From: Liriodendron chinense
Lineage: Eukaryota > Streptophyta > Magnoliopsida > Magnoliales > Magnoliaceae
Direction of reading: 5' to 3'
Length of the DNA: 64,000 nucleotides
Assembly: GCA_003013855.2 (NCBI GenBank)
Contig: ML058392.1
Location: forward strand, 3,079,529-3,143,528
Numbering within the stretch: position 1 is the first letter of the stretch; each line of letters begins with the position of its first letter. The notes under the pieces were generated by a model. The model made no database searches. It saw only the letters and a program-made list of their open reading frames with translations, and was not told the origin of the DNA. This document shows, in pieces, positions 1 through 12,291 of the stretch. The position numbers were made by a program, and so were the translations under genes.

Positions 1-1002
1 TATTTGTGATACAAATTGCTAAACCCGTAGGAAGGAAAATTAATTTCAAACAAGATATTTTTCCAACGACAATGTACAACTTGAAGATGAAGGGTACTCT
101 TTATAAGAACATTTGAATGAGTTTAATACTTGATTAGCATATTAGTAGTGATCGATGTGAAGATTGACAATGAAGAAAAGGTTGTACTTTTGCTTTGTTT
201 AATATTAGATTAATTAGATGGTTTGACCATAAATCTCAACAATGGTTCAAAACTCAATATGGTGTTAACTGTGTCCACATTGCTTGCCAAAGATTCCATA
301 GAAAAATACACTAGAAATTTGTTCGTGATGTTATGATGGTCAGAGGAAGATTTATTAAAAAAGAAACTAGTGAGAGAGATAAGATGAGATCAAAATCAAA
401 ATGGCATAAAACAGGTAAGTGTTAGAATTATAAAAAGAATGGCTGCTTGTGAAGACATTGTAGATTTAGAAAAGAAAGTAAGAAAAATGTTAAACTTGGA
501 TAACAAGATTAAGCATCGGACTTAAACGATTTCTAAAGAAATTTAGTTGAGAAAGGCAATTCATCCGAGAATGGAGAAGTATTATCGATGATGATTCCAC
601 AAGAGAATATGATCCATCAATGGATGTTAGATTTAGACGGTTCGTTCCATATGACTCCACACATAGATTATTTTTATACATATTAGTTATATGATGGTAG
701 CACAATTTACATGGGTGATGATGACACATGTAAAATTGTGGAAATTAGAGAGAATTACTATATTTGAAGTTATCACACTTATAGTTTCTAATGTTTGGCA
801 TGTATGAATCCTAAGAAGAGTCTTCTGTTATATGAAAAGTTTGATGAAGATAGCGATAAATATTTTGATGAAAGAGTAAATAAAAGATTATAAATGGGGT
901 GATGATGGTGGGCAAAATGAGAGTTAATGGGCAGTTTATATCGTTTGAATAGAAATACCATGGTTGGTGATGTTATTGTTGACAATACCATGACAAACTT
1001 TT
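1..1002 (+). pseudogene. Copia-A fragment: gag end, protease, GAG-pre-integrase
   Basis: This is the decayed start of a Ty1/copia polyprotein that begins left of the window. Around 620-740 it reads W-M-L-D-L-D-G-S-F-H-M-T, which fits the copia protease site (W-x-L-D-S-G-C-x-x-H-M). The catalytic D-S-G has become D-L-D. It is followed by Y-M-G-D-D-x-T-C-K-I-V, typical of the same domain. GAG-pre-integrase residues such as S-L-Y-R-L and D-N-T-M follow near 930-1000. Several stops and frame changes interrupt it. It stops at 1002, where a solo LTR is inserted, and resumes at 3244. It is a dead retroelement copy. The lineage within copia is not resolved. Confidence 0.75.
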
Positions 1003-3243
1003 TGTTATACCCCGCAATTCGGATACAAAGTGTGCACCCTCGAACCTGAGTTACAGTCCATGACTCGTACACTGTGTACGTAAATTGTTGGATCATATGA
1101 TTTAGCCAGAGGCATAATATTATATACAGTCTAGATTTCATTACCATCCATCATCCACACATCACATAATCTCATTCGTCCATAAACATTCACATCCATA
1201 AACTTCGAAGATCATAAATGGCTAGCTATAACGTAGTAGTCCACCCTTTTGGGACTTTATTTCTAACTAAAAATCAAGTTATTCAACAATTTAATAGCTC
1301 ATCTTGTTATCAAAATATCTGTAATAATGTCTTCTAACAATCCTTAATTTAAGCATATCAAAATCCTAAGTAACACATGCTCCAGCTAGTTATGCTTTTA
1401 CTCCAATGCAGCAAGCACATCTTCCATTAGGTAAGGCCATTGGTCTTGAGTCTCATCCACTAGCCCAACTTCATTCTCATGTACTTGGTTTGGGTTGTCT
1501 ACACCATCTGTATCCGTATGGTTGTCAATCTACAACGTTAGCTGGCCAGGCTAATGAGTGAATCTAATATGGTTCATACATGGCACTGGTAAGTGGTAAG
1601 ATAGTGCAAACAACATTCAAAAACTTATATAAGCATATGACGATATGCATATGAATGCAAAAATGATATGAAGTGTATGCATTAAGTGGGATAATCGTCC
1701 ACTTGCTTGGGTTGGAAAATCGTCAACTTGCATTTGCACCTGGTAGGCTTTTATTGTAAGTAGGCATGGGTAAGGCCCGCATCCACTCCCTGAGTAGGCT
1801 TCCCCTAATCTTAGGCATCTAATTTGATTCTACCAGGAAACCATCCATGGAGATCCCCAGGAATCTAAGCACGAGGTGTGCATGCATAATGCTAAGGATG
1901 CATGTAATGCATGCTTAGTGTCAGTGATTATCATGTGAGATCATATACATGCATCTCTCTTTAAGGGGAAATAATGAATTCATGAAACCAGGGTTTTTGC
2001 ATATCTACATACTCAATATATATCAGTAATATTCAGAAATGAATCATATGACAAGAATTATAATAATACATCAGCACAACCATTATATCAGTCATGACAA
2101 TATTTCAACTATCACAATATTGAAGTAATCACATCAACCATCTTAGTTAGTGGTACAAGTACGAGACACGTTATGATTCACTCACCTGCTCTTGGTATAT
2201 TTAGAAACCTCAAAAAGTTGTATGATTTCAAATCTAGATTCTTGATCCCTAATAAATAATTTAACAATCACAAATCTAGTTATTTTATCTAATGGGGCCC
2301 ACCTTTGATCAATCCAAAGATGGTTTTCATCATTATTTATTCATTAAATCAAAAGAATTGTGTGTATGATATGTTATGGGTCTACATGTATCAAGTTAAA
2401 AAGCAAAAATAAGAGTCTGTCGATTAACCCTTTTGGTTGATCGATTAAGATGTCGGTCGACCGAAACCATGCCATCGCTCAGCTGAAATACCAAAATAAT
2501 GCAATTTGGTCACTAGACTAAAATCCGACATCTTCGGTCAATGGAAAATACCTTGGATCGAGCTTTTGGTTGTTGGACGAAAATTGACATGTTCGATCGA
2601 CTGAAATGGCCATGACTTTTTAGGTTAGCTTGTTGGATGATTTCCTCTAACTTCGGTCAACCGAACCATCAGGTCGGTTGACCAATGGTGGTGAATTCTT
2701 ATTACCCTTTGGAAAAAAATTAGGGCTTTTCTTCCATTCTTCTTAATTTTTATGAATTCCATTGATCCCAAAATTGGGTCTAACCCATCCAATGGTTTCT
2801 TTCAATATTAAATTTGGAATAACCAAAGAATTGCTTAGATCCGAAATACCTGGAATCAGTAATCATGGGTTTTACATTATTTTACTACACTATCTAACAT
2901 CAACCCTCCCACAATTAGGTTGACGTGGAATATACCTTAGTCGAATCACCCCGGGATTCAAGGTCCTAACAGGATTTGGCTCTAAGGTCCTTCAATACTC
3001 AATATTCCTAAAGTAATATGGATGGATCTTCAAAGCCTTTGTAGATCGAAATAATGGGCATGGTGTTATTTCACAAAAAAATTAGTTAACGTAGTATTGG
3101 GAATTGATCCCCTTATCTATACTTCCATTAAGAGTAGTTCAACCAACTAGGCCAAGAACTCAGTTTTATTAATAGCCACAAGAGTAAATTATTAATTTAG
3201 TTAGTACAGTCCTTTTATTGCTCATAAAATTGAGGTCGTTACA
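1003..3243 (-). mobile_element. Solo LTR (2.24 kb) inserted in Copia-A
   Basis: The segment begins TGTTATACCCCG and ends GAGGTCGTTACA. Read on the minus strand it starts TGTAACGACCTC and ends CGGGGTATAACA, a gypsy (Del/Tekay-like) style of LTR end, so minus orientation is preferred. The flanking 5 bp are CTTTT (998-1002) and CTTTA (3244-3248), a TSD with one mismatch. Copia coding sequence lies on both sides, supporting a clean insertion. A cluster of palindromic GGTCGACC/CGGTTGACC words lies at about 2420-2690. No coding potential is visible. Confidence 0.65.
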
Positions 3244-5288
3244 CTTTACTACAATCTGCAATAGGCGGTTAAGTCATATGAGCAAGCAATGACTAAATGT
3301 ACTTCTGAATTGAAATTTATTTTCTGATTTAAAGTATATTAATTTATATTTTTCTAAGGATTGTCTTTTTTAAAAGCTCTAAAGGGCTTATTTTCCCTTG
3401 GTCACTACCAAAAGTAAGGATGTTTTAAATCTAATTTATTTTGATACTTGGGAGACTCCAGACAAATTTTTAAGAGGTTCAAATTACTTTATTTCATAGC
3501 GATTTTTTTTTAAAGAAAAGTGTGGCTTTACAAGTTAAAAAGGAAGAACAATGCTCTCTTATTTGATCAAGTTTAAGGCATTGGTTGAAAATCATAAGGA
3601 AAAGAAGATTAAGAGTCTGAGAATAGATAATGAAGGAGAATACACATAAAAAGAGTTCAATATTTTTGCAACGAGCATGCCATTGAAAAGCATTAAACGG
3701 TCCCTAGTTCTCCACAGTAGAATGTTGTCGTTGAATTTATGAACGGTACACTTATGGATCATATTACGAGCATACTGAGTTCGGCTAGGCTTGTGCAATA
3801 TATTTGGGTAGAAGTCGTTAACATGACTTATTACTTAGTAAATCATTTCTCAAAGAATACATTAGATTGTAAAATCCCTAAAGATGTATGGTCAGAAAAC
3901 TTGTTAATTATTTATTCCTTCGTGCGTTTGATTGTTATGCTTATGCATGAAATTTCAAAGAGCACAGAACTAAGTTAGACATGGTGTTAAAAAAGTATAT
4001 TTTTCTTCAATATATAGATGAAACAAAAGGATAGAGATTTTATGACTTTACTATTCACAGCTTAGTGATTAATTAAGATGTGATTTTAATGAAAATTCAT
4101 TATAAAAAGACGTAGAAGTCAAGCTCAGAGTTACAAGAGATGGTTGAATTGAAATCCTCAAATGATATCCAAAATCAGCCTGTTAGTTTAAATGATCAGT
4201 AAGTTAATGCTATTGTTAAAGATGAAGTTGATGAAGAGCACACAGAGGAGATATCAATGCTAAAACTCAAAGTGATTAAGGTTGATCAAGGAGAGCTACA
4301 AAACTTTCTATCTAGATTAAAGATTACATTATTGCTTGCACTTGCAGGACAGAAGAGTGTGAGCCTTGTTAATACAAAGTATCATATGAATCTGTCGACA
4401 TTAGCTAATGGAGAATATACATGGAGGAGAAGATGGAAGCTCTGACTTATGAATTTGTTGAATTACCTAAATGGAAGAAGGGTATTGGTCGTAGATAAAT
4501 TTATAAGCTGAAGAAAAATACTAATGAAAATATTAAAATATACAAAGCCCAATTAGTAGTAAAAGGGTATGATAAAAAATCAGATATTGACCTTAATGAA
4601 ATTCCTCTCATGTTATTTGATTGAATACAATTCATACTGTGTTGAGTATGACAGCGGTAATTGATTTATAACTTTAGTAGTTGGATACGAAAATTACTTT
4701 TCTACATAGAAATCTTGATTAAAAAATTTATATGAGTTAAGTCGAAAGAAAACAAGTGGAATCTCATTTGTTGTTGAACAGGTAGCTTTACGATTTAAAG
4801 AAAGTACCAAGGTATTGACATAAGCATTTTAATTCATTCATTATGAGTTTGAAATTTCAAATATGTGAGGCAAACTATTGTGCCTATGTTTGTAACTATA
4901 TGTACTAGTAGAAATACTCTTGCAACATTGAAAGTTCATTTGGCTAGGGACTGATATGAAAGATTTAGGTGCTATTAATCAAATTCTTGAAATGACCACA
5001 CTTAGAGATAGGAAGAAAATGAAAGTTTGCATAACCCGAAAGGTTTATGTTGAAAGGGTTTTGCGTCGCTTCAATATGCAGAATTTTAACTAGATAGTAC
5101 TTAATTTTTTAATGGTTCCAAACTGTCTTAAGATTAGTATCGTAGCACTGAAATGGAAAAGGCAAATATGCTTCTAGTGACATATTCATTGGCGATAGGG
5201 AGTCTTATCTTTGTCATAGTGTGCACAAGACCAAACATTACACATGTAGTGGGAGTAGTTAGTAAAATACATAGCGAACTCAGGTAGA
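3244..5288 (+). pseudogene. Copia-A fragment: integrase and reverse transcriptase
   Basis: This continues the copia polyprotein after the solo LTR. The clearest part, 3739-3978, is the C-terminal half of the integrase core (M-N-G-T-L-M, then S-S-A-R-L near the start, then Y-Y-L-V-N and D-V-W-S). It continues to about 4110 with 'S-L-V-I-N'-type residues that follow integrase in copia. From about 4430 it reads as the start of the reverse transcriptase (E-F-V-E-L-P-K, I-Y-K-L-K-K, V-V-K-G-Y). Stops and frameshifts are frequent. It is interrupted again at about 5297 by a DNA transposon. Confidence 0.75.
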
Positions 5289-5297
5289 AATCCTTAG

Positions 5298-6684
5298 GGC
5301 CTATTTGGATGGTCGGTTAAGGCCATAGTCGGTTAAGGCCATATTGTATTGTAATAAATGCATAACAGGGAAGAAAACATAGTTTGGAATATGAATGTAT
5401 GTGGTATCGCTTGGCACCTGCGAACTCAAAATTTCAAGTCAAATGTATTGTGAGGTCTTTCAACGAATCCTAACAATTAGGCCGGACGCACATTTTATGC
5501 TGGGAACCTAGATGGGGTCCATCATGATGTTAGTGAGAAATTCACCTTGGCCATCCGTTTTGTTATCTCATATTAGGATATGTGACAAAAATGAGTTAGA
5601 TTAAAGAATAAAGTAGGCCACATGAGAGGAAAAATTGGGGAAAGTAATGCCCATCTTTGAAACCTACCTAGCTCCACCTTGATGTTTATATGCCATCCAA
5701 ACCATTTATAAGGTCATTCTCATTGAGATTAATTGAAAACATAAAAAAAAAAAATACTAATATAAAACATTTGGGGCTATAAGAATGTTTCAATGATGGT
5801 TGCTCAATCCCCACTGTTTCCTCGAGTGTGGCTCACTTGAGTCTTGGATCCAACTCATTTTTATTCGCGTGTCCTAAAATGAGCTTTCAAAATGGATGAA
5901 CAGGGTGGATTTCTTATAAACATCACAATGGGCCCCACCTATGTTTCCAGTGTTGGAACTTCTTTCGGAAGCCTTCAGCAGGAAATCCACGCCAATTGGC
6001 AGGATTTCCATGATTTTCCATGCACCACCGACCTCAGTGGTGTATTGACGTCAACAAGTTTTGTGGGCCCCATCATGATATATGTGTCTTATCCAAACCA
6101 TCCATCCATTTGGTGAGATTGTTTTAAGGCTTGAGCCTGAAAGTAAGACAAATTCAAAGCTCAACTGGACGACACTATAGGAAACTATGTTGATTGAATG
6201 TTTACCATTAAAAACTTCATAAGGCCCACTTTAAGCATATCTTTAATGTTTATTTTCTATCCAACCCATTGATAAGGTCAATCAAACCGAGATGATGGGA
6301 AAATACAAAGTTCAGTTTGATCCAAAACTTTTATAGCATATAAAAAACTTTTAATGGTTGTCCACCACCTTTTCTAGTGGTGTGGTCCACTGGAGGTTTG
6401 GATCTTCTAAATTTTTGGGATATCATCGTAAAAGTAACTTAGAACATAGATGGATGGCGTGTATCTACAATGCACCCCACATGGTAAGGGTAAGGTAATA
6501 CCCGTGTACTACCTAATATGCTACTCTGCAAACACACTGATTTATTTTGATTAAGTGGGAACTACAACAATTCCTGTTAATCCAAACAAATGCTTGTATA
6601 TACTTCAATACCAACTAAATCTTATTAACAGTATGATGTGATTGATGATTCCATTCACAACAATACAATACAGGCCAAACCGTG
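5298..6684. mobile_element. Non-autonomous DNA transposon in Copia-A
   Basis: A 1387 bp non-coding block splits the copia reverse transcriptase. Flanking direct repeats are AATCCTTAG (5289-5297) and AATCCTAAG (6685-6693), a 9 bp TSD with one mismatch. Near both ends there is an inverted match: GGCCATATTGTATTGT at about 5338 on the + strand, and GGCCTGTATTGTATTGT on the minus strand at about 6674-6658. A 9 bp TSD fits Mutator-like elements; hAT elements (8 bp) are the alternative. The inside carries the 'gtgggccccatcatgatata' / 'ccactggaggtttggatct' word family also seen at 23.8, 58.1 and 59.6 kb. No transposase is seen. Confidence 0.6.
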
Positions 6685-6693
6685 AATCCTAAG

Positions 6694-7250
6694 AGACCTT
6701 TAGATTGCTGTGAAGTGGATGGTTCATTACTTGAAGGGAACTTCTGAGGCACATGTTTGTTATAGTAGCCAAAATATGGAGTTGGTTGGGTTTGTAGATG
6801 CAGATTATGTAGGAGATTGTGAAAAAATGAGATCTATCATTGGTTATTTTTTCTTTTTAGCTAGAAATACTATTGGTTCAATTGATATTGTAGTCTGTTG
6901 TGGTCTTGTCCAATATAGAAGCAGAGTACATATCAACTATACAAGCATTCAATGAATCTATTCGGTTAAAGATGCTCCTAGAATAATTGAAATTAAAAAA
7001 GAAAGTGGTGGTTTCACTATAACATTTGGAGTGCATCACACTCGGCAAAGAATTCGGTATTTCTTGTTCGGACTAAGAACATTAATGTTCAGTATCACTT
7101 TGTTCATGATGTGGTGGAAAATAGTTAGATCTCATTGCAGAAGATCGATCACACTGACAACAACATAGTAGATATGATAATGAAGCCTATTGTAAGGGAG
7201 ATGTTTTTTTGGTGCAAAACTTCTCTTGGGCTTGTTGTTACCTAACAAAG
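6694..7250 (+). pseudogene. Copia-A fragment: RNase H
   Basis: This is the C-terminal part of the copia polyprotein. The segment 6710-6955 reads W-M-V-H-Y-L-K-G-T, then G-F-V-D-A-D-Y-V-G-D, the canonical copia RNase H start with its catalytic Asp. Later fragments in shifted frames (to about 7210) match the H-I-N-V-Q-Y-H-F and 'D-M-x-x-K-P-I-V-R-E' region that closes copia polyproteins. The reading is broken by frameshifts after about 6955. Confidence 0.75.
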
Positions 7251-7389
7251 TGTGATATTTGGACAATTGTTATTGAGAGTGTTTATCGTGATATTAGAGA
7301 AACTAGTCTTTTAGTAGGAGAATATTAAGAGAGTCGGATATGTTTCACAGTCATAGTGGGAGATGTAGCCTTCATATATCTCATCCCCC

Positions 7390-7430
<41 letters not shown>

Positions 7431-7600
7431 CGTGTATATACGTATGTACGCATGAAGCCCAGTTCCTCTAGGACTTCTGTGTACACTCTCTCATGTAGTG
7501 TGGTATGAAGGGAACCATTGGTGGAGAAAGATATTCTATTAATTCATCTTCTAAGTATATTCCTTGGTGTGAAAATTCTCTATATGGGTGGGGGAGAGGT
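7251..7600 (+). mobile_element. Possible 3' LTR remnant of Copia-A
   Basis: Sequence immediately after the copia polyprotein begins TGTGATATTTGG, a position where a 3' LTR is expected. It contains a TATA-like 'catatatc' at about 7373 and a CT microsatellite. I could not define its 3' end or a TSD, and there is no 5' LTR in the window to compare, so the boundaries are guesses. Confidence 0.3.
7393..7427. repeat. (CT)n microsatellite
   Basis: An uninterrupted CT dinucleotide run, about 17 units. Confidence 0.95.
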
Positions 7601-8399
7601 AAGCCTTATATTTTTGTTTCTATTGTTTTTAGTAAAGAAGAAAGTTATATTGTTTTCCCGTGGAGTAAGCATGTTGCCAAACTATGTAAATTCTTGTGCC
7701 TCTTATGTCTTGTTTTATATGTGATCATTAGGCCTTTTGTTTGACCATTTTTTTTTTTTTTTTTTTTTTTGTATGTTTTGGCCTCACCTATACTGATCAT
7801 GTGAGGTCTTTTTCTAACAATGTTAGATACATAAAAAACACAGCTATACCTAGTGATCAGCATTAGTGAACTTAAGATTTGTAAGAGCGTTGGAAGACTC
7901 TCTTGTTGCTTCTTCCAGGGACGTATAGCTTATCCTAGCTGTCTTATTTCGACGCTTTCCCTTTTCAATGTGGGCCATTGGCCATATTTTACCTTGAAGG
8001 TCCATTCGAAGGCCAGAAACCGTACAACAGATCCATCTCCGTTCATGGCAATTCAAGGTGGGTCATCAAGATGGCCGATCTCAACCGTACAACCATATGC
8101 ACACCATGTGTCACATTGTACTAACGTAGGTTCATGGCAAGCGAGGTGGGCAAAGAGATGGATGGTCCACCATGGAATGACTAGGTAAGAAGAATCAAAG
8201 TTGCATTGGGCAGCTCCCTCTTCTTAGATTAGTTTAGGGTTTGAGCTCTCGAGGCAAGAGGAGAGTGGGAATAGTTAAAGGGGAAGGTATGGGAGACACG
8301 GAAACAGCACCCACGTTCTCCTCATATCCTACTCTTTTTCTTTAATGCGTTCTTCACAACAAGCCCCCCTTGACAAACTGTGGTGTATTTCACCAAGGA
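7600..8399. other. Intergenic, upstream of the PLATZ gene
   Basis: No supported gene. It contains a 23 bp poly-T (7748-7770) and low-complexity MITE-like text around 7960-8170. The short open frames here lack codon structure and I do not call them. The last few hundred bases are presumably the proximal promoter of the PLATZ gene. Confidence 0.6.
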
Positions 8400-8400
8400 A

Positions 8401-8410
8401 TAAATATATA
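8401..8410 (+). promoter_or_regulatory. TATA-like box of the PLATZ gene
   Basis: TAAATATATA lies 190 bp upstream of the inferred start codon and about 45 bp upstream of the CT repeat. That is consistent with a core promoter whose transcript begins at about 8430-8445. Inferred from position and composition only. Confidence 0.5.
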
Positions 8411-8452
8411 CCCCATGTTTGCTTGTGAACCACCATAAATACTCTACATCCT

Positions 8453-8455
<3 letters not shown>

Positions 8456-8511
<56 letters not shown>
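8456..8511 (+). repeat. (CT)n tract in the predicted 5' leader of PLATZ
   Basis: About 28 CT units lie between the TATA-like box and the start codon. Pyrimidine-rich leader repeats of this kind are common near plant transcription starts and are binding sites for BBR/BPC (GAGA-binding) factors. That role is inferred here. Confidence 0.9.
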
Positions 8512-8512
<1 letters not shown>

Positions 8513-8599
8513 TGACCACCTTCATTTCCTTTCTTAGTTGTAATTTTCAGTTGAGTAAAGGAAGAGCTTCATCGACGTCTCTGGAATCTCGATGTAATA

Positions 8600-10808
8600 A
8601 TGGTATGTTTGTCTTTACGTTTTCTTTTCTTTTTCATTAACGCATGATTTAATTTACCTTGAGAGAAAGGAATTTCAATGATTAATATAAACTACTTACC
8701 GGGTGTTTTGATGCTCCATAGGCAATTCGGAAGCCTGCATGGTTGGAGGCTCTTACAACAGAAAATTTCTTCGTGGGGTGTTCAATTCACGAGAGTGCAA
8801 AGAAGAATGAAAAAAACATCTGTTGTTTGGATTGTTGCACTAGCATTTGCCCACACTGTTTGCCTTCACATCGCTTCCATAGGCTTATTCAGGTCCGTCG
8901 CTATGTTTATCATGATGTGGTTCGGCTAGAAGACCTTGAGAAGCTTATAGATTGCTCTAATGTTCAGGTTAGTAAGAAAATAAAATTAACAATTTCATAC
9001 ACTAGCTTAAATGCAACATTTTGCACGTTCTTTCTAAGCTTTTAATAGAGAGTAATGGGGAGTTATTCTTCATTATTCTCTATGAGTTCAGTATATTCTA
9101 TTAATAGTTGCTCATAATTTTCTATACTAATTCTCTTGTAGGCGTATACTATAAATAGTGCCAAAGTGGTTTTCATTAAGAAGCGGCCGCAGAGCAGGCA
9201 GTTCAAGGGCTCTGGCAATTACTGCACCACTTGTGACAGGAGTCTTCAAGAACCTTACATTCATTGTTCTCTTGGATGTAAGGTAAGAAACACAGTATAA
9301 CTGAATGAACAGTGTCTACTTAAACTTTCAGTTTTGGGATAGTTTGCAAATCCAAATACTACTGTGTCACTGTTTTGACATTAAATCTAATTGATTTCTC
9401 TCCATTTCGTTGGATATATAAGAAATTTTCATTACAAATAACAACCACGTACCAGAAAAGAAAACAATTCAACCTACAACATGGGCACTAGAGAATAAAT
9501 ATTTAGATGTGATCATCTATATAAGTTTCATGGTAATTAATCAAAGTGGTGGGTTTTCTCTTACTTTGTAGTTAAGTGATTTTATTGGACGAACAAAAAA
9601 ATATATAAAAACCTAAAAGTTTGAGCATCCCTCCATGGATAGACAATTGCTACCCCACTTTCATATTAAGTGAAATTCAAGATTTGTGAGAATAGAATCT
9701 ACCTAGATGGGATAACACTACCTATAATTTTATTGATGATAGGCAAAGACATGTACAGCAAAAGGACAGGGTGGGACAATCACCTTACCCCTCAACATAA
9801 CCCTTCACAAAGCACTTTACAAGAATACCACATGAAGGCTATACAAACCCAAAAAAAAGGAATACACACACACACATACACACACAGAGAGAGAGAGAGA
9901 GAGGCATCCGAAGAAGCAAGAAAACTGGCTTACGCCACACGTACGGATATTAGTGATTTCAGAATGTTATCTCCCTGGGTAGTTCCTCCACGGTTCCAAC
10001 AATTTTTAATACTTCCCACAACTTTTTTTCGCTAAAACATCTGCTACTGAATTGTTTTGGCGGAACATCTGTGTCAGCTGAAATTGCACCCAAGACGGCA
10101 CTTCCTAAATCTCCACCCAATAGTAACAAACACACTCTATGGTTGCATTTGTACATTCTTTTGACATGGAATTAGATTGCCACTCTCTTCACAGAAGATG
10201 TAAAAATGACTTGTATTAGTAGGAAATTCCCAAATACAACATGGGTGCCATGTAGTTACGTGTAATCGTTGTAATTTTCATTTCTTTTCTTTATTTGTGT
10301 AGAAGCAAAGTAACGTTTTCTTGTACCGTATGTCTTGCTCAAACCAAAAAAAAAAAGAAAAGGTACAGTAAGAGCTGAATATTCCATAGCTATGACAATT
10401 GTAACCTCGCTCTTAATACAGTGAGAGTATATGTTGCTTTGAGTGTAACGGCCGTTCTGGTGATATTGTCAGGTGGACTTTGTACTGAAACATAAGAAAG
10501 ATCTCTCTGCTTACTTGAGGACATGTAATTCTTGGCAATTTAGCCCCGACTTCCTCATTCAAAATGACACTGGAGACGACGAAACCAATGATACTCCTCG
10601 TTCAACAGTCGTGGACGATGAGGCCATGAGCTCACCTTCTGGGTCATCTGGGTCCGATAATATGAGCCTGGTGTGCACGAATTTCGTTAGAAAGAAGAGG
10701 AGTGGGCTGTATGTGTGTGCAAGATCAGCTAGCAACATCTCAGACGAGGACATGGCGACAAGCATCAGTAGAAGGAAAGGCATTCCACATAGATCTCCTC
10801 TATGTTAG
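8600..10808 (+). CDS. PLATZ zinc-finger transcription factor, four coding exons
   Basis: PLATZ proteins are plant-specific zinc-dependent DNA-binding proteins that bind A/T-rich DNA in the nucleus. Exons: 8600-8602 (the ATG alone), 8722-8967, 9142-9282, 10473-10808 (stop TAG). All junctions are GT-AG and in phase 0, giving 241 aa, normal for the family. Residues 21-54 hold C-x2-H-x11-C-x2-C-x4-C-x2-C-x3-H-x2-H. Residues 111-129 hold C-x2-C-x10-C-x3-C. The signature Y-V-Y-H-D-V-V-R-L-E-D-L-E is intact. The C-terminal exon has the acidic/Ser stretch S-S-P-S-G-S-S-G-S and the conserved end R-R-K-G-I-P-H-R-S-P-L-C. The start was chosen because ATG lies directly before a consensus donor (ATG|gtatgt) and joins in frame to A-I-R-K-P-A-W-L-E. 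The third intron (9283-10472) holds a CA/GA microsatellite (about 9863-9902). No lesion is visible, so it is probably functional. Confidence 0.93.
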
Positions 10809-12045
10809 ATTTTCTTTGACTATCTCTCTCTCTCTCTCTCTCAGTTTTTTTTTTTTTTTTTTCCTCTAACTATTTTGTCGAGGATTTTGTCTTAATGGCA
10901 TCACGTGATTCCCAATTCCAAGCTTCAATGTACATTTTCCAAAGGCTTTAGCTTTATTTAATTATTCGAGTTGTCAATTGTAGGGTCTGTAACTTTCTTA
11001 TTAGGGTTTGAATGTGATGCAAAAGCCAAAAGCAAGTGTCCCGCACGTGCATGCTGTCTTTATGATAGAAGGGTTTATACTCTGAGACTCCTCTCAAAAC
11101 ATAAATGAATCTGCCATATGACTGTCTTGTAGAAGTGGACCCACTCTGTTGCTCGCATTCGTGGGTTTGACTAACCATGGTTCCACTTTTGGACCAAAAT
11201 CCTCTGCCACACCTAGCCTCTCCAGCGCCAATCATGTTGTGCCTGTAACATCCACTCCGTCCTTCAGGTGGTCCACCTCATACCAGTGCCGGATTCAAAG
11301 GAAGGTGGGCCAGACCATTGGCAGCAATTTAAAACCATGCTGAAAACCTTAAGTACACATGGTGTAGGCCGTCTGAGTTTTGTATACATGGGCTGATTTC
11401 GGAGCATCCCTTTCTCATAGTGAGATACGCCTCATGAACAGGATGGATTGAATATTCACACAATTATGGCTCATCGTAAAACAGCGTACAACAAAAAAGT
11501 ATGAGTAGTGTTTGCTCTTAATTATTTTGGATGGTTGAAAGGATGAAAAAAAATTAGTTCAAAGAAACAAATACACAAAAATTTCGGAGAATGAAAAGTT
11601 CAGGTCTAATGGAGTTTGGACTGAAAAAGTTCAAGTGAAAAAATTAGCAATACATGTGTACATGCATGTGTGTCATATATAAATAAGTAGGTTATAATCG
11701 AAAATTGAACGGTTTTGTTTACTTCTCTCGAGTCTGTCCATTTTCGAGTAATCTTTGAGTAACTCCTACCATTTCGGCTAGACATTTTCCCAATCTTTCC
11801 AATTATATACTAGCCAACAACCAGCAATATCTTTTATTTTATATTTTTTCAAATCACCCCCAAAAGATTTTTCTTCCTGAATATTAGATATTTTTTCTTT
11901 TTTGGAAAAAAAAAAACATATCAGATTCGGATGGCTCAAAAGAAAAAATAAAATAAAATAAAACAACTTTTTTTTTTCCAATCTTTTAAAATATATCAAG
12001 TTTTAAACATTTAATCAATTATACAAGTAGTTCTTTCGTGGTTTT
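10809..12045. other. PLATZ 3' flank and intergenic DNA
   Basis: Just after the stop there is a (CT)n run (10823-10842) and an 18 bp poly-T (10845-10862), probably within the 3' UTR. From about 11130 to 11470 the text resembles the dispersed 'gtggtccacctcat' MITE-like families. The rest is A/T-rich with homopolymers around 11830-11980. No gene is supported. Confidence 0.55.
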
Positions 12046-12156
12046 GGTTCTTTGGCTCGGTGATAGAGTGTCTCTGTTTCAATACTGAAGACCAGGGATT
12101 GAGTGCCCATGTGGTGTGGGTGAGTGCGTGAGTATGGGTGGGTGTGTTAAAAAAAT
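12046..12156 (+). mobile_element. Possible tRNA-derived SINE
   Basis: A tRNA-like head has a box-A-like TGGCTCGGTGATAG at about 12053 and a box-B-like GGATTGAGTGCC about 45 bp downstream. A GT-rich body follows, with an A-rich end (ttaaaaaaat). The arrangement fits plant SINEs, but box B is divergent and I found no clear TSD. Confidence 0.35.
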
Positions 12157-12291
12157 AGTTCTTTATTAAAAAATACAGATTTTTAAATTATGCTAAATAT
12201 GGTGGCCCCACATGCAAACTTATGTTTAGTGGTGCTCCCCAATTGCTAACTTTGGTGTAGTGATGTAGAGGGTGTAGCTAACCTCTACACA

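Noticed and set aside
7853..8188. 111-codon open frame upstream of PLATZ
   Set aside because: Overlaps opposite-strand open frames and repeat-like text. No domain or codon pattern supports it.
8419..8640. Open frame over the CT repeat upstream of PLATZ
   Set aside because: Mostly Ser/Leu from the microsatellite. It is the 5' leader of the PLATZ gene.
9670..10035. 121-codon open frame in PLATZ intron 3
   Set aside because: It lies between good splice sites of conserved exons, has low-complexity H-T-H-T and R-E-R-E runs, and shows no family resemblance.
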